From NCBI RefSeq assembly GCF_009857135.1, contig NZ_CP047318.1, positions 7,316,001 through 7,380,000 on the forward strand: a stretch of DNA of 64,000 nucleotides. Direction: 5' to 3'. Positions within the stretch are counted from its first letter, which is position 1. Every line of letters begins with the position of its first letter. The stretch is from Streptomyces sp. HM190 (lineage in GTDB: Bacteria > Actinomycetota > Actinomycetes > Streptomycetales > Streptomycetaceae). The translations under genes and the position numbers were made by a program. Shown piece after piece: positions 50,059-59,524 of the stretch. A model generated the notes under the pieces. It had not been told where the DNA came from and searched no databases. It was given only the letters and a program-made list of their open reading frames with translations.

Positions 50059-51232
50059 TGTTCAGCTGCGCTGCCGCCGCGTTCGCGTCCAGCCAGTTGA
50101 CGTCGTAGCTGAGGACCAGCCGACCGCCGCCGACCGCCTCGTGCACCTGCGGGTTGTACGCCGCGACCCCGTCCCCCGGCAGCGGCGGGCCGAACCCCTT
50201 CGTGGGCCCGTGCCAGGGGCCGGTGGGGGAGCAGGCCCAGTACGTGGTGACGGTCGTCAGGCCCTCGGTCCCGGCGGCCATCGTGAACAGCACATAGGTG
50301 CGCCCGTCCCGGACGACGCCGAAGGCGCTGCCGACGCCCTTGTCCTCCCCGTCGCCCAGTACCGCAGCCGGCCGCCCCCGCACCGTCCACCGCGTGCCGT
50401 CCCAGTACTCCCACGCGCCCGGTTCCCCGAGCCTGCCGCGCGGCACCCGGGCCACGTACGCGTGGGAGGTCGGCCGGGAGGCGGCCTGCGCGTCGGTGCC
50501 ACCGAAGACGTACGTCCAGTCGCCCGCGTCGACGGCCGTCGTGCCGAACAGCACCCGCCGGGCGGGGTCGGCGACCGCCGTCTGGTCGAGGACCGTCGTG
50601 ATCCCCTCCAGCCGCAGCGCGGGCAGCGACAGCGTGGCCACCTCGGTGGCCGTGGGCACTCCGTAGATCCAGGGCGACCGCCCCGCCGTACGCGTCCACA
50701 GCAGCACCCGGACTACCTTCTCGGCGGATCCGGGGGAGCGGGGTTCGACCCGCGCGGCCACCGGCCAGCGCCACCGCTGCGGGGCGGGGTCGGGGAAGAC
50801 GGGGGCCGGGAGCGTGGACGCCGGCCGCCCCGAGGGGGACATGACGACGGCCGAGTTGCGCACCAGGGGCGTCGCGACGTCCCGCCAGGCCACGGACTCG
50901 CCGACCGGGTTGGGCGGCGGGTGCACCCGCCCCAGATAGGTGTCGGAGAACAGCCACAGCACCCGCCCGTCGGGCAGCCGCACCGAGTGGGTGCCGTCGC
51001 CGCCGGTCCAGTCGTCGGTGCGGGTCGCGTCGTCGCCGTAGCGGGCGAACTCGCCGGTCAGCGGTTCGTCCGGGGCCCAGTCCCGGACCGTGCGGGCCGT
51101 GCAGGCGCGGCCGTCCTCCCGGTCGTCGTCCGGGAGGACGGTGAGCAGCACGGCCGCGAGGGCGAGGACCAGCGCCAGGACGACGACCGGTCCCGCCCCC
51201 GTCCGCCGTGGTGCTCCCGCGTCGTCGGGCAC
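49997..51232 (-). CDS. DUF4185-like secreted or membrane-anchored protein
   Basis: A 411-residue protein with an N-terminal membrane anchor (GPVVVLALVLALAAVLLTVL) and a five-bladed-propeller-like extracellular domain with GTHSVRLPDGRVLWLFSDTYLG, RNSAVVMSP and YNPQVHEAVGGGRLVLSYDVN, as in DUF4185/DUF5005 proteins, which are probably carbohydrate-active. The GTG at 51232 has no ribosome site; TAACGT lies 7 bases upstream, so the mRNA may be leaderless. The 3' end overlaps the symporter by 62 bases. Confidence 0.72.
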   Translation of the reverse strand: MPDDAGAPRRTGAGPVVVLALVLALAAVLLTVLPDDDREDGRACTARTVRDWAPDEPLTGEFARYGDDATRTDDWTGGDGTHSVRLPDGRVLWLFSDTYLGRVHPPPNPVGESVAWRDVATPLVRNSAVVMSPSGRPASTLPAPVFPDPAPQRWRWPVAARVEPRSPGSAEKVVRVLLWTRTAGRSPWIYGVPTATEVATLSLPALRLEGITTVLDQTAVADPARRVLFGTTAVDAGDWTYVFGGTDAQAASRPTSHAYVARVPRGRLGEPGAWEYWDGTRWTVRGRPAAVLGDGEDKGVGSAFGVVRDGRTYVLFTMAAGTEGLTTVTTYWACSPTGPWHGPTKGFGPPLPGDGVAAYNPQVHEAVGGGRLVLSYDVNWLDANAAAAQLNITRDVSLYRPRFVSLRLAAP

Positions 51233-51393
51233 GGAAGGGACGTTAGTGGCCCCGGTCCACCCGGTCCATGGGCAGCCACATGGCCCAACGACGCGCACCC
51301 GGCGCCGAACCGGCGGAGCCAACCGGCGGAGCCCTCGGCGCAGGGGGCGCTCCCCGCCGATGGGGCTCCGCCGCCGTGTCGCGGGGGAGCCGG

Positions 51394-52260
51394 TCAGCCG
51401 CCCTGCGCGGCCGTGGCGGGCAGGGCGATCCGGTGGTCACCCGCGTACACGTTCATGGAGGCTCCCCGCAGGAAGCCGACGAGGGTCAGCCCCGTCTCGG
51501 CGGCCAGGTCCACCGCCAGCGACGACGGCGCCGACACCGCCGCCAGGACCGGAATCCCGGCCATCACCGCCTTCTGCGCCAGTTCGAAGGAGGCCCGTCC
51601 CGACACCAGCAGCACGGCCCGCGACAGCGGCAGCGAACCGTTCTGCAGGGCCCGCCCGACAAGCTTGTCGACCGCGTTGTGCCGGCCCACGTCCTCCCGT
51701 ACGTCGAGCAGTTCGCCGTCCTCGGTGAACAGGGCCGCCGCGTGCAGGCCCCCGGTCCGGTCGAAGACCCGCTGGGCCGCGCGGAGGCGGTCGGGGAGGG
51801 TCGCGAGGAGGGCGGGGTCGAGGCGGACCGGGGGAGCGTCACCGCCGTGCGTGTCGTCGACGGGCCAGCGGGCCGTCGTGCGGACCGCGTTCAGGGACGC
51901 CTTGCCGCACAGTCCGCAGGACGACGTGGTGTACACGTTGCGTTCGAGGGTGATGTCCGGGATCACCACCCCGGGGGTCGTCCGCACGTCCACCACGTTG
52001 TACGTGTTGGACCCGTCGGCCGTGGCGCCCGCGCAGTAGACGATGTTCTGCAGGTCGGACCGCTCGGCGAGGACACCCTCACTGACCAGGAACCCGGCGG
52101 CGAGCGCGAAGTCGTCACCGGGGGTGCGCATGGTGACCGCGAGGGGCTTGCCGTCGAGGCGGATCTCCAGCGGCTCCTCGGCGACGAGCGTGTCCGGGCG
52201 GGAGGAGACCGCCCCGTCCCGGATGCGGATCACGTTGCGTCGTTCCGTGACTCGTCCCAT
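51394..52260 (-). CDS. fdhD: Formate dehydrogenase accessory sulfurtransferase FdhD
   Basis: A 288-residue FdhD. It transfers sulfur from a cysteine desulfurase to the molybdenum cofactor so that formate dehydrogenase becomes active. The CxxC motif is in TTSSCGLCGKASL, and the cofactor-binding region includes REDVGRHNAVDKLVGRAL and LLVSGRASFELAQKAVMAGIP. ATG 52260. Last gene of the fdh operon, 29 bases after the preceding stop. Confidence 0.93.
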   Translation of the reverse strand: MGRVTERRNVIRIRDGAVSSRPDTLVAEEPLEIRLDGKPLAVTMRTPGDDFALAAGFLVSEGVLAERSDLQNIVYCAGATADGSNTYNVVDVRTTPGVVIPDITLERNVYTTSSCGLCGKASLNAVRTTARWPVDDTHGGDAPPVRLDPALLATLPDRLRAAQRVFDRTGGLHAAALFTEDGELLDVREDVGRHNAVDKLVGRALQNGSLPLSRAVLLVSGRASFELAQKAVMAGIPVLAAVSAPSSLAVDLAAETGLTLVGFLRGASMNVYAGDHRIALPATAAQGG

Positions 52261-52289
52261 GTTCCTGCCCCTGTCCCGACCGGTGGTGA

Positions 52290-53150
52290 TCAGTCCCGGT
52301 TCTGTACGTGCTGGTAGCCGAAGCGCCCCTTGATGCACAGGTTGCCGTGGGTCACCGGGTTGTCGTGCGGCGAGGTGACCTTCACGATCTCATTGTCCTG
52401 CACGTGGAGCGTGAGGTTGCAGCCCACTCCGCAGTACGCGCACACCGTGGTCGTCCGTGTCTGCGCCGCCTCGTCCCAGGTGCCGGCCGCCCGCATGTCG
52501 AACTCCGACTTGAAGGACAGCGCGCCCGTCGGGCACACCTCGACGCAGTTGCCGCAGTACACGCACGCCGAGTCGGTGAGCGGCCCGTCGTGCTCCACCG
52601 CGATCCTGGCGTCGAAACCGCGTCCGGTGACGGAGATGGCGAACGTGTTCTGCCACTGGTCCCCGCAGGCGTCCACGCACTTGTAGCAGAGGACGCACTT
52701 GCCGTAGTCGCGGACGTAGAGGTCGTTGTCGATCCGCGGTTCCTCGTTCAGACGGGCCGCGTCCGGGCCGAAGCGGTCCGGTTTCGCCTCGTACTCCTTG
52801 ATCCATGCGGCGGCCTGCGGGGTCGTCGACAGGTCGACCGACGACGCGAGGAGTTCGAGGACCACCTTGCGGCTGTGCCGGGCCCGCTCGGTGTCGGTCC
52901 GCACCTCCATGCCGGGCTCGGCCCGGCGGGAGCAGGCGGGGACCAGCGTCCGCGCGCCCTCGACCTCCACCACGCAGACCCGGCAGGCGTTCCTCGGGGT
53001 GAGGGTGTCGCCCTGGCAGAGCGTCGGGATGTCCTTGCCGGCTGCCCGGCACGCGTCGAGGATCGTCGAGCCCTCCGGGACCCGGGCCTCCTCCCCGTCG
53101 AGGGTGAACTCCAGCAGCCGCCGCGGCACACCCAGCGGTATCACGGTCAT
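52290..53150 (-). CDS. Formate dehydrogenase alpha subunit, detached N-terminal Fe-S segment
   Basis: A 286-residue protein carrying exactly the domains that normally begin FdsA-type formate dehydrogenase alpha subunits. They are a 2Fe-2S plant-type domain (C45, C56, C59, C73), two 4Fe-4S ferredoxin-type clusters (C152/155/158/162 and C196/199/202/206) and the Molybdop_Fe4S4 motif CAYCGVGC with final Cys in NLCIKG (C237/240/244/272). It then ends just where the catalytic domain should follow. The catalytic domain is a separate gene (54985-56910). ATG 53150 overlaps the NuoEF-like stop (ATGA). Confidence 0.88.
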   Translation of the reverse strand: MTVIPLGVPRRLLEFTLDGEEARVPEGSTILDACRAAGKDIPTLCQGDTLTPRNACRVCVVEVEGARTLVPACSRRAEPGMEVRTDTERARHSRKVVLELLASSVDLSTTPQAAAWIKEYEAKPDRFGPDAARLNEEPRIDNDLYVRDYGKCVLCYKCVDACGDQWQNTFAISVTGRGFDARIAVEHDGPLTDSACVYCGNCVEVCPTGALSFKSEFDMRAAGTWDEAAQTRTTTVCAYCGVGCNLTLHVQDNEIVKVTSPHDNPVTHGNLCIKGRFGYQHVQNRD

Positions 53151-54988
53151 GCGTACGCCCCCAGACGGTCGATGGCGGATTCCACGGCGTTCCACGCGGT
53201 CTGCCCCAGACCGCAGATGGAGGCGTCACGCAGGGCGCGGCCGACCTCCCTGAGCAGCGCGATGTCGTCGGCCGCGGCGGCTCCGGTCCGCTCCGCGATC
53301 CGGAGCAGTGCCTCCTCCTGCCGTACGGTCCCGACCCGGCAGGGCACGCACTGCCCGCAGGACTCGTCCCGGAAGAACGCGGCGATCCGCAGCAGCAGCC
53401 GGGGCAGCGGCACCGTGTCGTCGAAGGCCATGACCACGCCCGAGCCGAGCGTGGTGCCCGCCTCCCGCGTGCCCTCGAAGGTGAGCGGGATGTCCCGCTC
53501 GTCGGGCCGTACGAAGCCGCCCGCCGCGCCGCCCAGCAGGACCGCACGCAGCCGCTCCCGGACCCCGGCCAGCGCCAGCAGATCGCCCAGCGTCACACCG
53601 AACGGCAGTTCGTAGACTCCGGGCCGGTCCACCGCGCCCGACACGCAGAACAGCTTCGGTCCGGTGGACCGCCCGGTGCCGATCGCCGCGTACGCGGGGG
53701 CGCCCAGGGTGAGGATCGGCAGGACGTTCACCAGCGTCTCCACGTTGTTCGCCACCGTCGGCTTGCCGAACAGCCCCTTCTCCACGGGGAACGGCGGCTT
53801 GGAGCGCGGCTCGCCCCGGTGGCCCTCGATGGAGTTGAACAGCGCCGTCTCCTCACCGCAGACGTAGGCGCCCGCACCCCGGCGGATCTCGATGTCGAAG
53901 GCGTAGCCCTGGCCGAGGACGTCGTCACCGAGGAGCCCCCGGGCCCGCGCCTGCGCGATGGCGTGCTCCATGCGCCGCAGGGCGCGCGGGTACTCGCCGC
54001 GCAGATACAGGTACCCCCGGTGGGCGCCGGTCGCGTACGCCGCGATCGTCATCGCCTCGACCAGCGCGAACGGGTCGCCCTCCATCAGCACCCGGTCCTT
54101 GAAGGTGCCCGGCTCCGACTCGTCCGCGTTGCACACCAGGTAGTGCGGCCGGTCGGGCTGGGACGCCGTGGCCTGCCACTTCCGGCCGGTGGGGAAGGCG
54201 GCGCCGCCCCGCCCGACCAGCCCCGAGTCGGTCACCTCGCGGACGACCCCGGCCGGGCCCAGCTCGAACGCGCGGCGCAGCGCGGTGTAGCCGCCGTGGG
54301 CCCGGTAGTCGTCCAGGCTCGTCGGGTCCACGACACCGACCCGGCCCAGCAGGACGAGACCGTCCTGCCCCGCCTGGGGCACCGCCGTGACGGCCGGCGG
54401 TTCCTCGTCCGCCGAGTCGGGGGCGCTCCCCGCGAGCACGGCCGCCCCGACGGTCGCCGGCGCCGCCACCGCCGTACGCACCGGGTCCCCGGCCCTGATC
54501 GCGAGCGCGGCCGGTGCCCGCTCGCACAGCCCCAGGCACGGGCCGCGCTGCACGCTCACCCCGCTGCCGGGCCCCAGCCGTGCCTCGACGCCCGCGCACA
54601 GCTCCGCCGCGCCGGACGCCGCGCACGCCAGGTCCGTGCACACGTGGAGCACGGTGGCGGGGCGCGGCCGGACGGAGAACATCGCGTAGAACGTGGCCAC
54701 GCCGTAGGCCTCGGCAGGCGGCACCGTCAGCCGTCGGCACAGGTAGTCCAGGGCGCCCCCGCTGATCCAGCCGACCCGGTCGTTGAGCGCGTGCAACCCC
54801 GGCAACAGCAGGTCACGGCGGTCCCGGGCCGCGCGGCCGCCGCGTGCCCACCGCAGGTCGGCGGCGTGCGTCTCGTCGCGGGCAGCGCCCTCCCAGGAGG
54901 ACTGCGGCGGCCCGAGCAGCGCGTCGACGGCCGCCCGCTCCTCGTCGGTGGGTTCGCTGTCGCCGAAGTGCAGGTCCACTTGCGTCAC
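53147..54988 (-). CDS. Formate dehydrogenase diaphorase subunit, NuoE-NuoF fusion
   Basis: A 613-residue fusion. The NuoE-like part (to ~190) has a 2Fe-2S site, C117/C122/C151/C155, in LHVCTDLAC and RGPCLGLC. The NuoF-like part has FMN/NAD-binding GLVGRGGAAFPTGRKW, CNADESEPGTFKDR and the 4Fe-4S motif ESCGQCVPCRVGT. It would pass formate-derived electrons to NAD+. GTG 54988 overlaps the stop of the upstream catalytic subunit (GTGA). Confidence 0.9.
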   Translation of the reverse strand: MTQVDLHFGDSEPTDEERAAVDALLGPPQSSWEGAARDETHAADLRWARGGRAARDRRDLLLPGLHALNDRVGWISGGALDYLCRRLTVPPAEAYGVATFYAMFSVRPRPATVLHVCTDLACAASGAAELCAGVEARLGPGSGVSVQRGPCLGLCERAPAALAIRAGDPVRTAVAAPATVGAAVLAGSAPDSADEEPPAVTAVPQAGQDGLVLLGRVGVVDPTSLDDYRAHGGYTALRRAFELGPAGVVREVTDSGLVGRGGAAFPTGRKWQATASQPDRPHYLVCNADESEPGTFKDRVLMEGDPFALVEAMTIAAYATGAHRGYLYLRGEYPRALRRMEHAIAQARARGLLGDDVLGQGYAFDIEIRRGAGAYVCGEETALFNSIEGHRGEPRSKPPFPVEKGLFGKPTVANNVETLVNVLPILTLGAPAYAAIGTGRSTGPKLFCVSGAVDRPGVYELPFGVTLGDLLALAGVRERLRAVLLGGAAGGFVRPDERDIPLTFEGTREAGTTLGSGVVMAFDDTVPLPRLLLRIAAFFRDESCGQCVPCRVGTVRQEEALLRIAERTGAAAADDIALLREVGRALRDASICGLGQTAWNAVESAIDRLGAYA

Positions 54989-56910
54989 CTCACGATGGTC
55001 GCGACGGGCAGCTTCTCGATCCGGATCGCCGACGCCTTGAACTCCGCCGTCCCCGCGATCGGGCAGTTCGCCTCGATCGTCAGCTGGTTGGTGTCCACCT
55101 CGTCGGGGAAGTGCATGGTCATGAAGGCGAGGCCGGGCCGCAGCGCCAGGTCGATCCAGACGGGCGCCAGCACCGACCCGCGCCGTGAGGACACCCGGAC
55201 CTCCTCGCCGACCATGACGCCGTAGCGCTCCGCGTCCTCCGGGCACAGCTCGATGTACTCGCCGCGCCGCAGCGGCGAGGCGAAACCGCCGCTCTGCACC
55301 CCGGTGTTGTACGAGTCGAGCCGTCGCCCGGTGGTCAGCCGGATCGGGTACTCCTCGTCGGTCAGGTCGACCGGGGGATCGTGCCGGACGATCCCGAACG
55401 GCGCGGGCCTGCCCCGGCGTCGCGGGTCCGGGTCCCACAACCGGCCGTGCAGATAGCTCGGTTCGAGACGGTCGGTGCTGGGGCAGGGCCACTGGATGCC
55501 CTGGTGCTCCTCCAGCCGTTCGTACGTCATGCCGTGGTGGTCCGGCGACACCGACCGCAGCTCGTTCCAGACGGCCTCGGCGTCGGCGTACTTCCACGGG
55601 TGGCCGAGCCGGGTGGCGAGGTCGCAGAGGATGTCGATGTCCTCGCGGGCCTCACCGGGCGGGGTGAGCGCCCTGCGGACCCGCTGGACCCGCCGTTCGC
55701 TGTTGGTGGTCGTGCCGTCCGTCTCCGCCCACCCGGCGGTCGCGGGCAGCACCACGTCCGCCAACTGGGCCGTCTTCGTCAGGAAGATGTCCTGGACGAC
55801 GAGGAAGTCCAGCTGCCGCATGCGGCGTACGGCCTGCTCGCTGTCGGCCTCCGACTGCGCCGGGTTCTCCCCGATGCAGTACACGGCCTTCAGCGAGCCC
55901 TCCTCCATCGCCTCGAACATCTCCGTCAGGTTCAGCCCGTGGTGCGGCTGGATGACGGTGTCCCACGCCGACTCGAACTTCAGCCGGGTGGCGGGGTCGA
56001 GGATGTCCTGGAAGCCGGGCAGCCGGTTGGGGATCGCCCCCATGTCGCCGCCGCCCTGCACGTTGTTCTGGCCGCGCAGCGGCTGAAGCCCTGATGCGTA
56101 GCGGCCGACGTGGCCGGTCAGCAGCGACAGGTTGATCAGCGCCCGTACGTTGTCGGTGCCGTTGTGGTGCTCGGTGATCCCGAGGGTCCAGCACAGCTGG
56201 GCGCGCTCGGCGCGGGCGTACGCGTGCGCCAGTTCCCTGATGGCGGCGGCCGGCACCCCGGTCACCTTCTCGGCGAGGGACGGCGTCCACGGTTCGACGA
56301 GCGCGCGGTACTCCTCGAAGCCGGTGGTCGCCCGCGCGATGAACGCCTCGTTGGCGAGGCCCGCGTGGATGATCTCGCGACCGATGGCGTGGGCCATCGG
56401 GATGTCCGTGCCGACGTTCAGACCGAGCCAGCTCTCCGCCCACTCGGCGGTGGACGTCCGCCGCGGGTCGACCGCGTACATCCGGGCGCCGTTCCGGATC
56501 CCCCTCAGCACGTGCTGGAAGAAGATCGGGTGGGCGAAGCGCGCGTTGGAGCCCCACATCACGATGAGGTCGGTGTGCTCGACCTCCTCGTAGGAGGAGG
56601 TCCCGCCGCCCGAGCCGAAGGCCGCGGACAGCCCGGCGACGCTCGGCGCGTGACAGGTGCGGTTGCAGGAGTCCACGTTGTTGGTGCCCATGACGACCCG
56701 GGCGAACTTCTGCGCCACGTAGTTCATCTCGTTGGTGGCGCGGGCGCAGGAGAACATGCCGAACGCGCCCCGGTTGCGGGCGAGGCCGCGGGCGGCGCGG
56801 TCCAGCGCCTCCTCCCAGCCGGCCCGCCGGAACGGCTCGTCGCGGGAGTCGCGGACGAGGGGGTGGGTGAGCCGGGTGTAGGTCTTCGGGCTTCGGTCGC
56901 GTTTCCTCAT
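54985..56910 (-). CDS. Formate dehydrogenase catalytic (molybdopterin) domain, lacking Fe4S4 N-terminus
   Basis: A 641-residue molybdopterin oxidoreductase. It begins RLTHPLVRDSRDEPFRRAGWEEALDRA, the sequence normally found right after the Fe4S4 domain, so that domain is missing and encoded downstream (52290-53150). The active site is SCNRTCHAPS with Cys86-His87 (codon TGT, so cysteine, not selenocysteine). LRGQNNVQGGGDMGAIPN is the formate dehydrogenase signature. The C-terminal cofactor domain ends TANCPIAGTAEFK-like. ATG 56910, 34 bases after the previous gene. Confidence 0.92.
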   Translation of the reverse strand: MRKRDRSPKTYTRLTHPLVRDSRDEPFRRAGWEEALDRAARGLARNRGAFGMFSCARATNEMNYVAQKFARVVMGTNNVDSCNRTCHAPSVAGLSAAFGSGGGTSSYEEVEHTDLIVMWGSNARFAHPIFFQHVLRGIRNGARMYAVDPRRTSTAEWAESWLGLNVGTDIPMAHAIGREIIHAGLANEAFIARATTGFEEYRALVEPWTPSLAEKVTGVPAAAIRELAHAYARAERAQLCWTLGITEHHNGTDNVRALINLSLLTGHVGRYASGLQPLRGQNNVQGGGDMGAIPNRLPGFQDILDPATRLKFESAWDTVIQPHHGLNLTEMFEAMEEGSLKAVYCIGENPAQSEADSEQAVRRMRQLDFLVVQDIFLTKTAQLADVVLPATAGWAETDGTTTNSERRVQRVRRALTPPGEAREDIDILCDLATRLGHPWKYADAEAVWNELRSVSPDHHGMTYERLEEHQGIQWPCPSTDRLEPSYLHGRLWDPDPRRRGRPAPFGIVRHDPPVDLTDEEYPIRLTTGRRLDSYNTGVQSGGFASPLRRGEYIELCPEDAERYGVMVGEEVRVSSRRGSVLAPVWIDLALRPGLAFMTMHFPDEVDTNQLTIEANCPIAGTAEFKASAIRIEKLPVATIVR

Positions 56911-56944
56911 CGGCCTTCCCCTGAGCTCGTGCCGCGCTCGGAGG

Positions 56945-57916
56945 TCATGCCGCGCTCCGGAGCGCGAGCAGGTCCGAGAGGGCGTGGACGGTACGGAGTG
57001 TGGGCACCTCGACGCCGGTGACGTCCGCCAACTCGACGACGGCGGCGAGGAGTACGTCGAGTTCCAGCGGTCTGCCGCGCTCCAGGTCCTGGAGGGTGGA
57101 GGTGCGGTGGTCGCCGACGCGTTCGGCGCCGGCCATCCGCCGCTCGATGGACACGCCGACCGCGCAGCCGAGGGCCTCGGCGACGGCGAGCGTCTCGGCC
57201 ATCATCGTCTCGATGACCCTGCGGGTGCCGCCGTGCCGGCACATCTGCCGCATGGTCGCGCGGGCCAGGGCACTGATGGGGTTGAACGAGATGTTGCCGA
57301 GCAGCTTGACCCAGACGTCGCCGCGGATGTCCGGTTCCACCGGGCACTTCAGGCCGCCCGCCACCATGGCCTCGCCGAACGCCCGGCAGCGCGCCGAGAC
57401 GCTCCGGTCGGGTTCGCCGACGGAGAACCGGGTGCCCTCCAAGTGCCGTACGACGCCGGGCCCTTCCAGTTCGGTCGCGGCGTAGACGACACACCCGACG
57501 GCCCGCTCGGGCGCGAGCACCGCACTGACCGCGCCGCCGGGGTCCACGCTCTCCAGGCGGTGCCCGTCGTGCGGGCCGCCGTGCCGGTGGAAGTACCACC
57601 AGGGGATGCCGTTCTGGGCGGCGACCACCGCCGTGGTGTCGTGCAGCAAGGGCTCGATCAGCGGCCCGCACGCCGCGTACGAGTGGGCCTTGAGGCCGAG
57701 GAAGACGAAGTCGACCGGGCCGATCTCGGCCGGGTCGTCGGTGGCGTGGGCGCGGGCGGTGAAGTCGCCGCGCGGACTGAGCACACGCACCCCGTCCCGC
57801 CTCATGGCCGCCAGATGCGGTCCACGGGCGACGAGATGCACATCGGCGCCCGCACGGTGGAGCGCGGCGCCGACATAGGCGCCGATCGCACCGGCACCGA
57901 GAACTGCGACTCTCAT
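56945..57916 (-). CDS. 2-dehydropantoate 2-reductase family protein
   Basis: A 323-residue NADPH-dependent ApbA/PanE-type reductase: MRVAVLGAGAIGAYVGAALHR nucleotide loop, VVAAQNGIPWW (substrate Asn), VKLLGNISFNPISAL with the catalytic Lys and Asn. It heads an operon of formate dehydrogenase genes, so it may act on another 2-oxo acid rather than ketopantoate. ATG 57916 with GGAG upstream. Confidence 0.86.
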   Translation of the reverse strand: MRVAVLGAGAIGAYVGAALHRAGADVHLVARGPHLAAMRRDGVRVLSPRGDFTARAHATDDPAEIGPVDFVFLGLKAHSYAACGPLIEPLLHDTTAVVAAQNGIPWWYFHRHGGPHDGHRLESVDPGGAVSAVLAPERAVGCVVYAATELEGPGVVRHLEGTRFSVGEPDRSVSARCRAFGEAMVAGGLKCPVEPDIRGDVWVKLLGNISFNPISALARATMRQMCRHGGTRRVIETMMAETLAVAEALGCAVGVSIERRMAGAERVGDHRTSTLQDLERGRPLELDVLLAAVVELADVTGVEVPTLRTVHALSDLLALRSAA

Positions 57917-57986
57917 GGTGAGTGGAGCTCCGTTCGGTCGAGGGATACCGCGGAGATGACGCACTGCCGAAAGCTGTCGACGAAAT

Positions 57987-58000
57987 ATTGTCTACAGTAT
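57987..58000. promoter_or_regulatory. GntR-type operator candidate in the fdh/antiporter intergenic region
   Basis: ATTGTCTACAGTAT, near-palindromic and similar to FCD-type GntR operators (TTGTATACAA-like). The 9-mer GTCTACAGT (57990-57998) recurs inverted upstream of gntR at 60793-60801. It sits between the divergent reductase/fdh operon and the antiporter. Confidence 0.55.
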
Positions 58001-58189
58001 GGAAGTTGACCCAGCAAGGGGTCGCGCAACGACCGGGCAAGACGCTGCCCGGCCACGATCGCCGGCGAGGTGGCCGGGACCCGCCACCGGAGCCCCACCG
58101 ACCGTTCGGCGCGCGCCGCATACCGTTCACCGCATACGGTCGACGTGCCGCCTTCTCAACTCCCTTGTCACTCCTTACCGTCCGGGATC

Positions 58190-59524
58190 ATGAGTCCCCC
58201 CGTCGCGCCCGTGGGCTGGAGCCGCTGGCTCGTTCCCCCCGCCGCCCTCTCGGTCCATCTCTCCATCGGACAGGCCTACGCCTGGAGCGTGTTCAAGCCA
58301 CCGCTCGAATCCGCGCTCGGTCTCAGCGGCACCCAGAGCGCGCTGCCCTTCCAGCTCGGCATCGTCATGCTGGGGCTGTCCGCCGCGTTCGGCGGGACGC
58401 TCGTCGAGCGCAACGGGCCGCGCTGGGCCATGACCGTGGCCCTGGTCTGCTTCTCCTCCGGTTTCCTGATCGCCTCGCTGGGCGCGGCCACCGAGCAGTA
58501 CTGGCTGATCGTCCTCGGCTACGGCTTCGTCGGCGGCATCGGCCTCGGCATCGGCTACATCTCGCCCGTCTCCACGCTGATCAAGTGGTTCCCGGACCGG
58601 CCCGGCATGGCCACCGGCATCGCCATCATGGGCTTCGGCGGCGGCGCGCTGATCGCCTCGCCGTGGTCCGCGCAGATGCTGGAGTCCTTCGGCGCCGACT
58701 CCTCCGGTATCGCCGTCGCCTTCCTCGTCCACGGCCTGACCTACGCCGTGTTCATGACGCTCGGGGTGCTGCTCGTGCGGGTGCCGCACGGCGAGAAGCC
58801 CGTCAGCGGCGGACCGGGCGCCTTCGAGGGGCCGCAGGTCTCGGCCCGCGACGCCCTCCGCACCCCGCAGTTCTGGTGCCTGTGGGTCATCCTCTGCATG
58901 AACGTGTCCGCGGGCATCGGCATCCTGGAGAAGGCCGCCCCGATGATCACGGACTTCTTCGCCGAGTCCTCCACCCCGGTCTCCGCCGGCGCGGCGGCGG
59001 GCTTCGTGGCACTGCTGTCGGCGGCCAACATGGCGGGCCGCATCACCTGGTCGTCCACCTCCGACCTGATCGGACGCAAGAACATCTACCGCGTCTACCT
59101 CGGGGTCGGTGCCCTGATGTACCTGCTCATCGCGCAGTTCGGCGACTCCTCCAAGCCGCTGTTCATCGGCTGCGCCCTGGTGATCCTCTCCTTCTACGGC
59201 GGTGGCTTCGCCACGGTCCCCGCCTATCTGAAGGACCTCTTCGGCACCTACCAGGTCGGTGCCATCCACGGCCGGCTGCTCACCGCCTGGTCCACTGCCG
59301 GCGTCCTCGGTCCGCTGATCGTCAACTGGATCGCCGACCGCCAGGAGGAGGCGGGCAAGAGCGGCCCCGACCTCTACGGCACGTCCTTCTTCATCATGAT
59401 CGGCCTGCTCGTCGTCGGCTTCGTCGCCAACGAACTGGTCCGGCCCGTCCACCCCCGCTTCCACATCCCCGCCCCGAGGGAGGCCGCCGATGCCGTCCAG
59501 CGACAGCAGCCCGAATCAGCCTGA
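58190..59524 (+). CDS. OFA-family MFS antiporter (oxalate/formate type)
   Basis: A 444-residue, 12-helix major facilitator of the oxalate/formate antiporter family: YAWSVFKPPLESALGLSGTQ, GYGFVGGIGLGIGYISPVSTLIKWFPDRPG, MAGRITWSSTSDLIGRKNIYR, FYGGGFATVPAYLKDLFG. Family members exchange organic acids; formate or oxalate is suggested by the divergent formate dehydrogenase operon. ATG 58190; its 3' end overlaps the small subunit gene by 35 bases. Confidence 0.9.
   Translation: MSPPVAPVGWSRWLVPPAALSVHLSIGQAYAWSVFKPPLESALGLSGTQSALPFQLGIVMLGLSAAFGGTLVERNGPRWAMTVALVCFSSGFLIASLGAATEQYWLIVLGYGFVGGIGLGIGYISPVSTLIKWFPDRPGMATGIAIMGFGGGALIASPWSAQMLESFGADSSGIAVAFLVHGLTYAVFMTLGVLLVRVPHGEKPVSGGPGAFEGPQVSARDALRTPQFWCLWVILCMNVSAGIGILEKAAPMITDFFAESSTPVSAGAAAGFVALLSAANMAGRITWSSTSDLIGRKNIYRVYLGVGALMYLLIAQFGDSSKPLFIGCALVILSFYGGGFATVPAYLKDLFGTYQVGAIHGRLLTAWSTAGVLGPLIVNWIADRQEEAGKSGPDLYGTSFFIMIGLLVVGFVANELVRPVHPRFHIPAPREAADAVQRQQPESA

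Noticed and set aside
56640..56660. Possible selenocysteine (UGA) at the formate dehydrogenase active site
   Set aside because: The active-site codon reads TGT (Cys), and there is no in-frame TGA.
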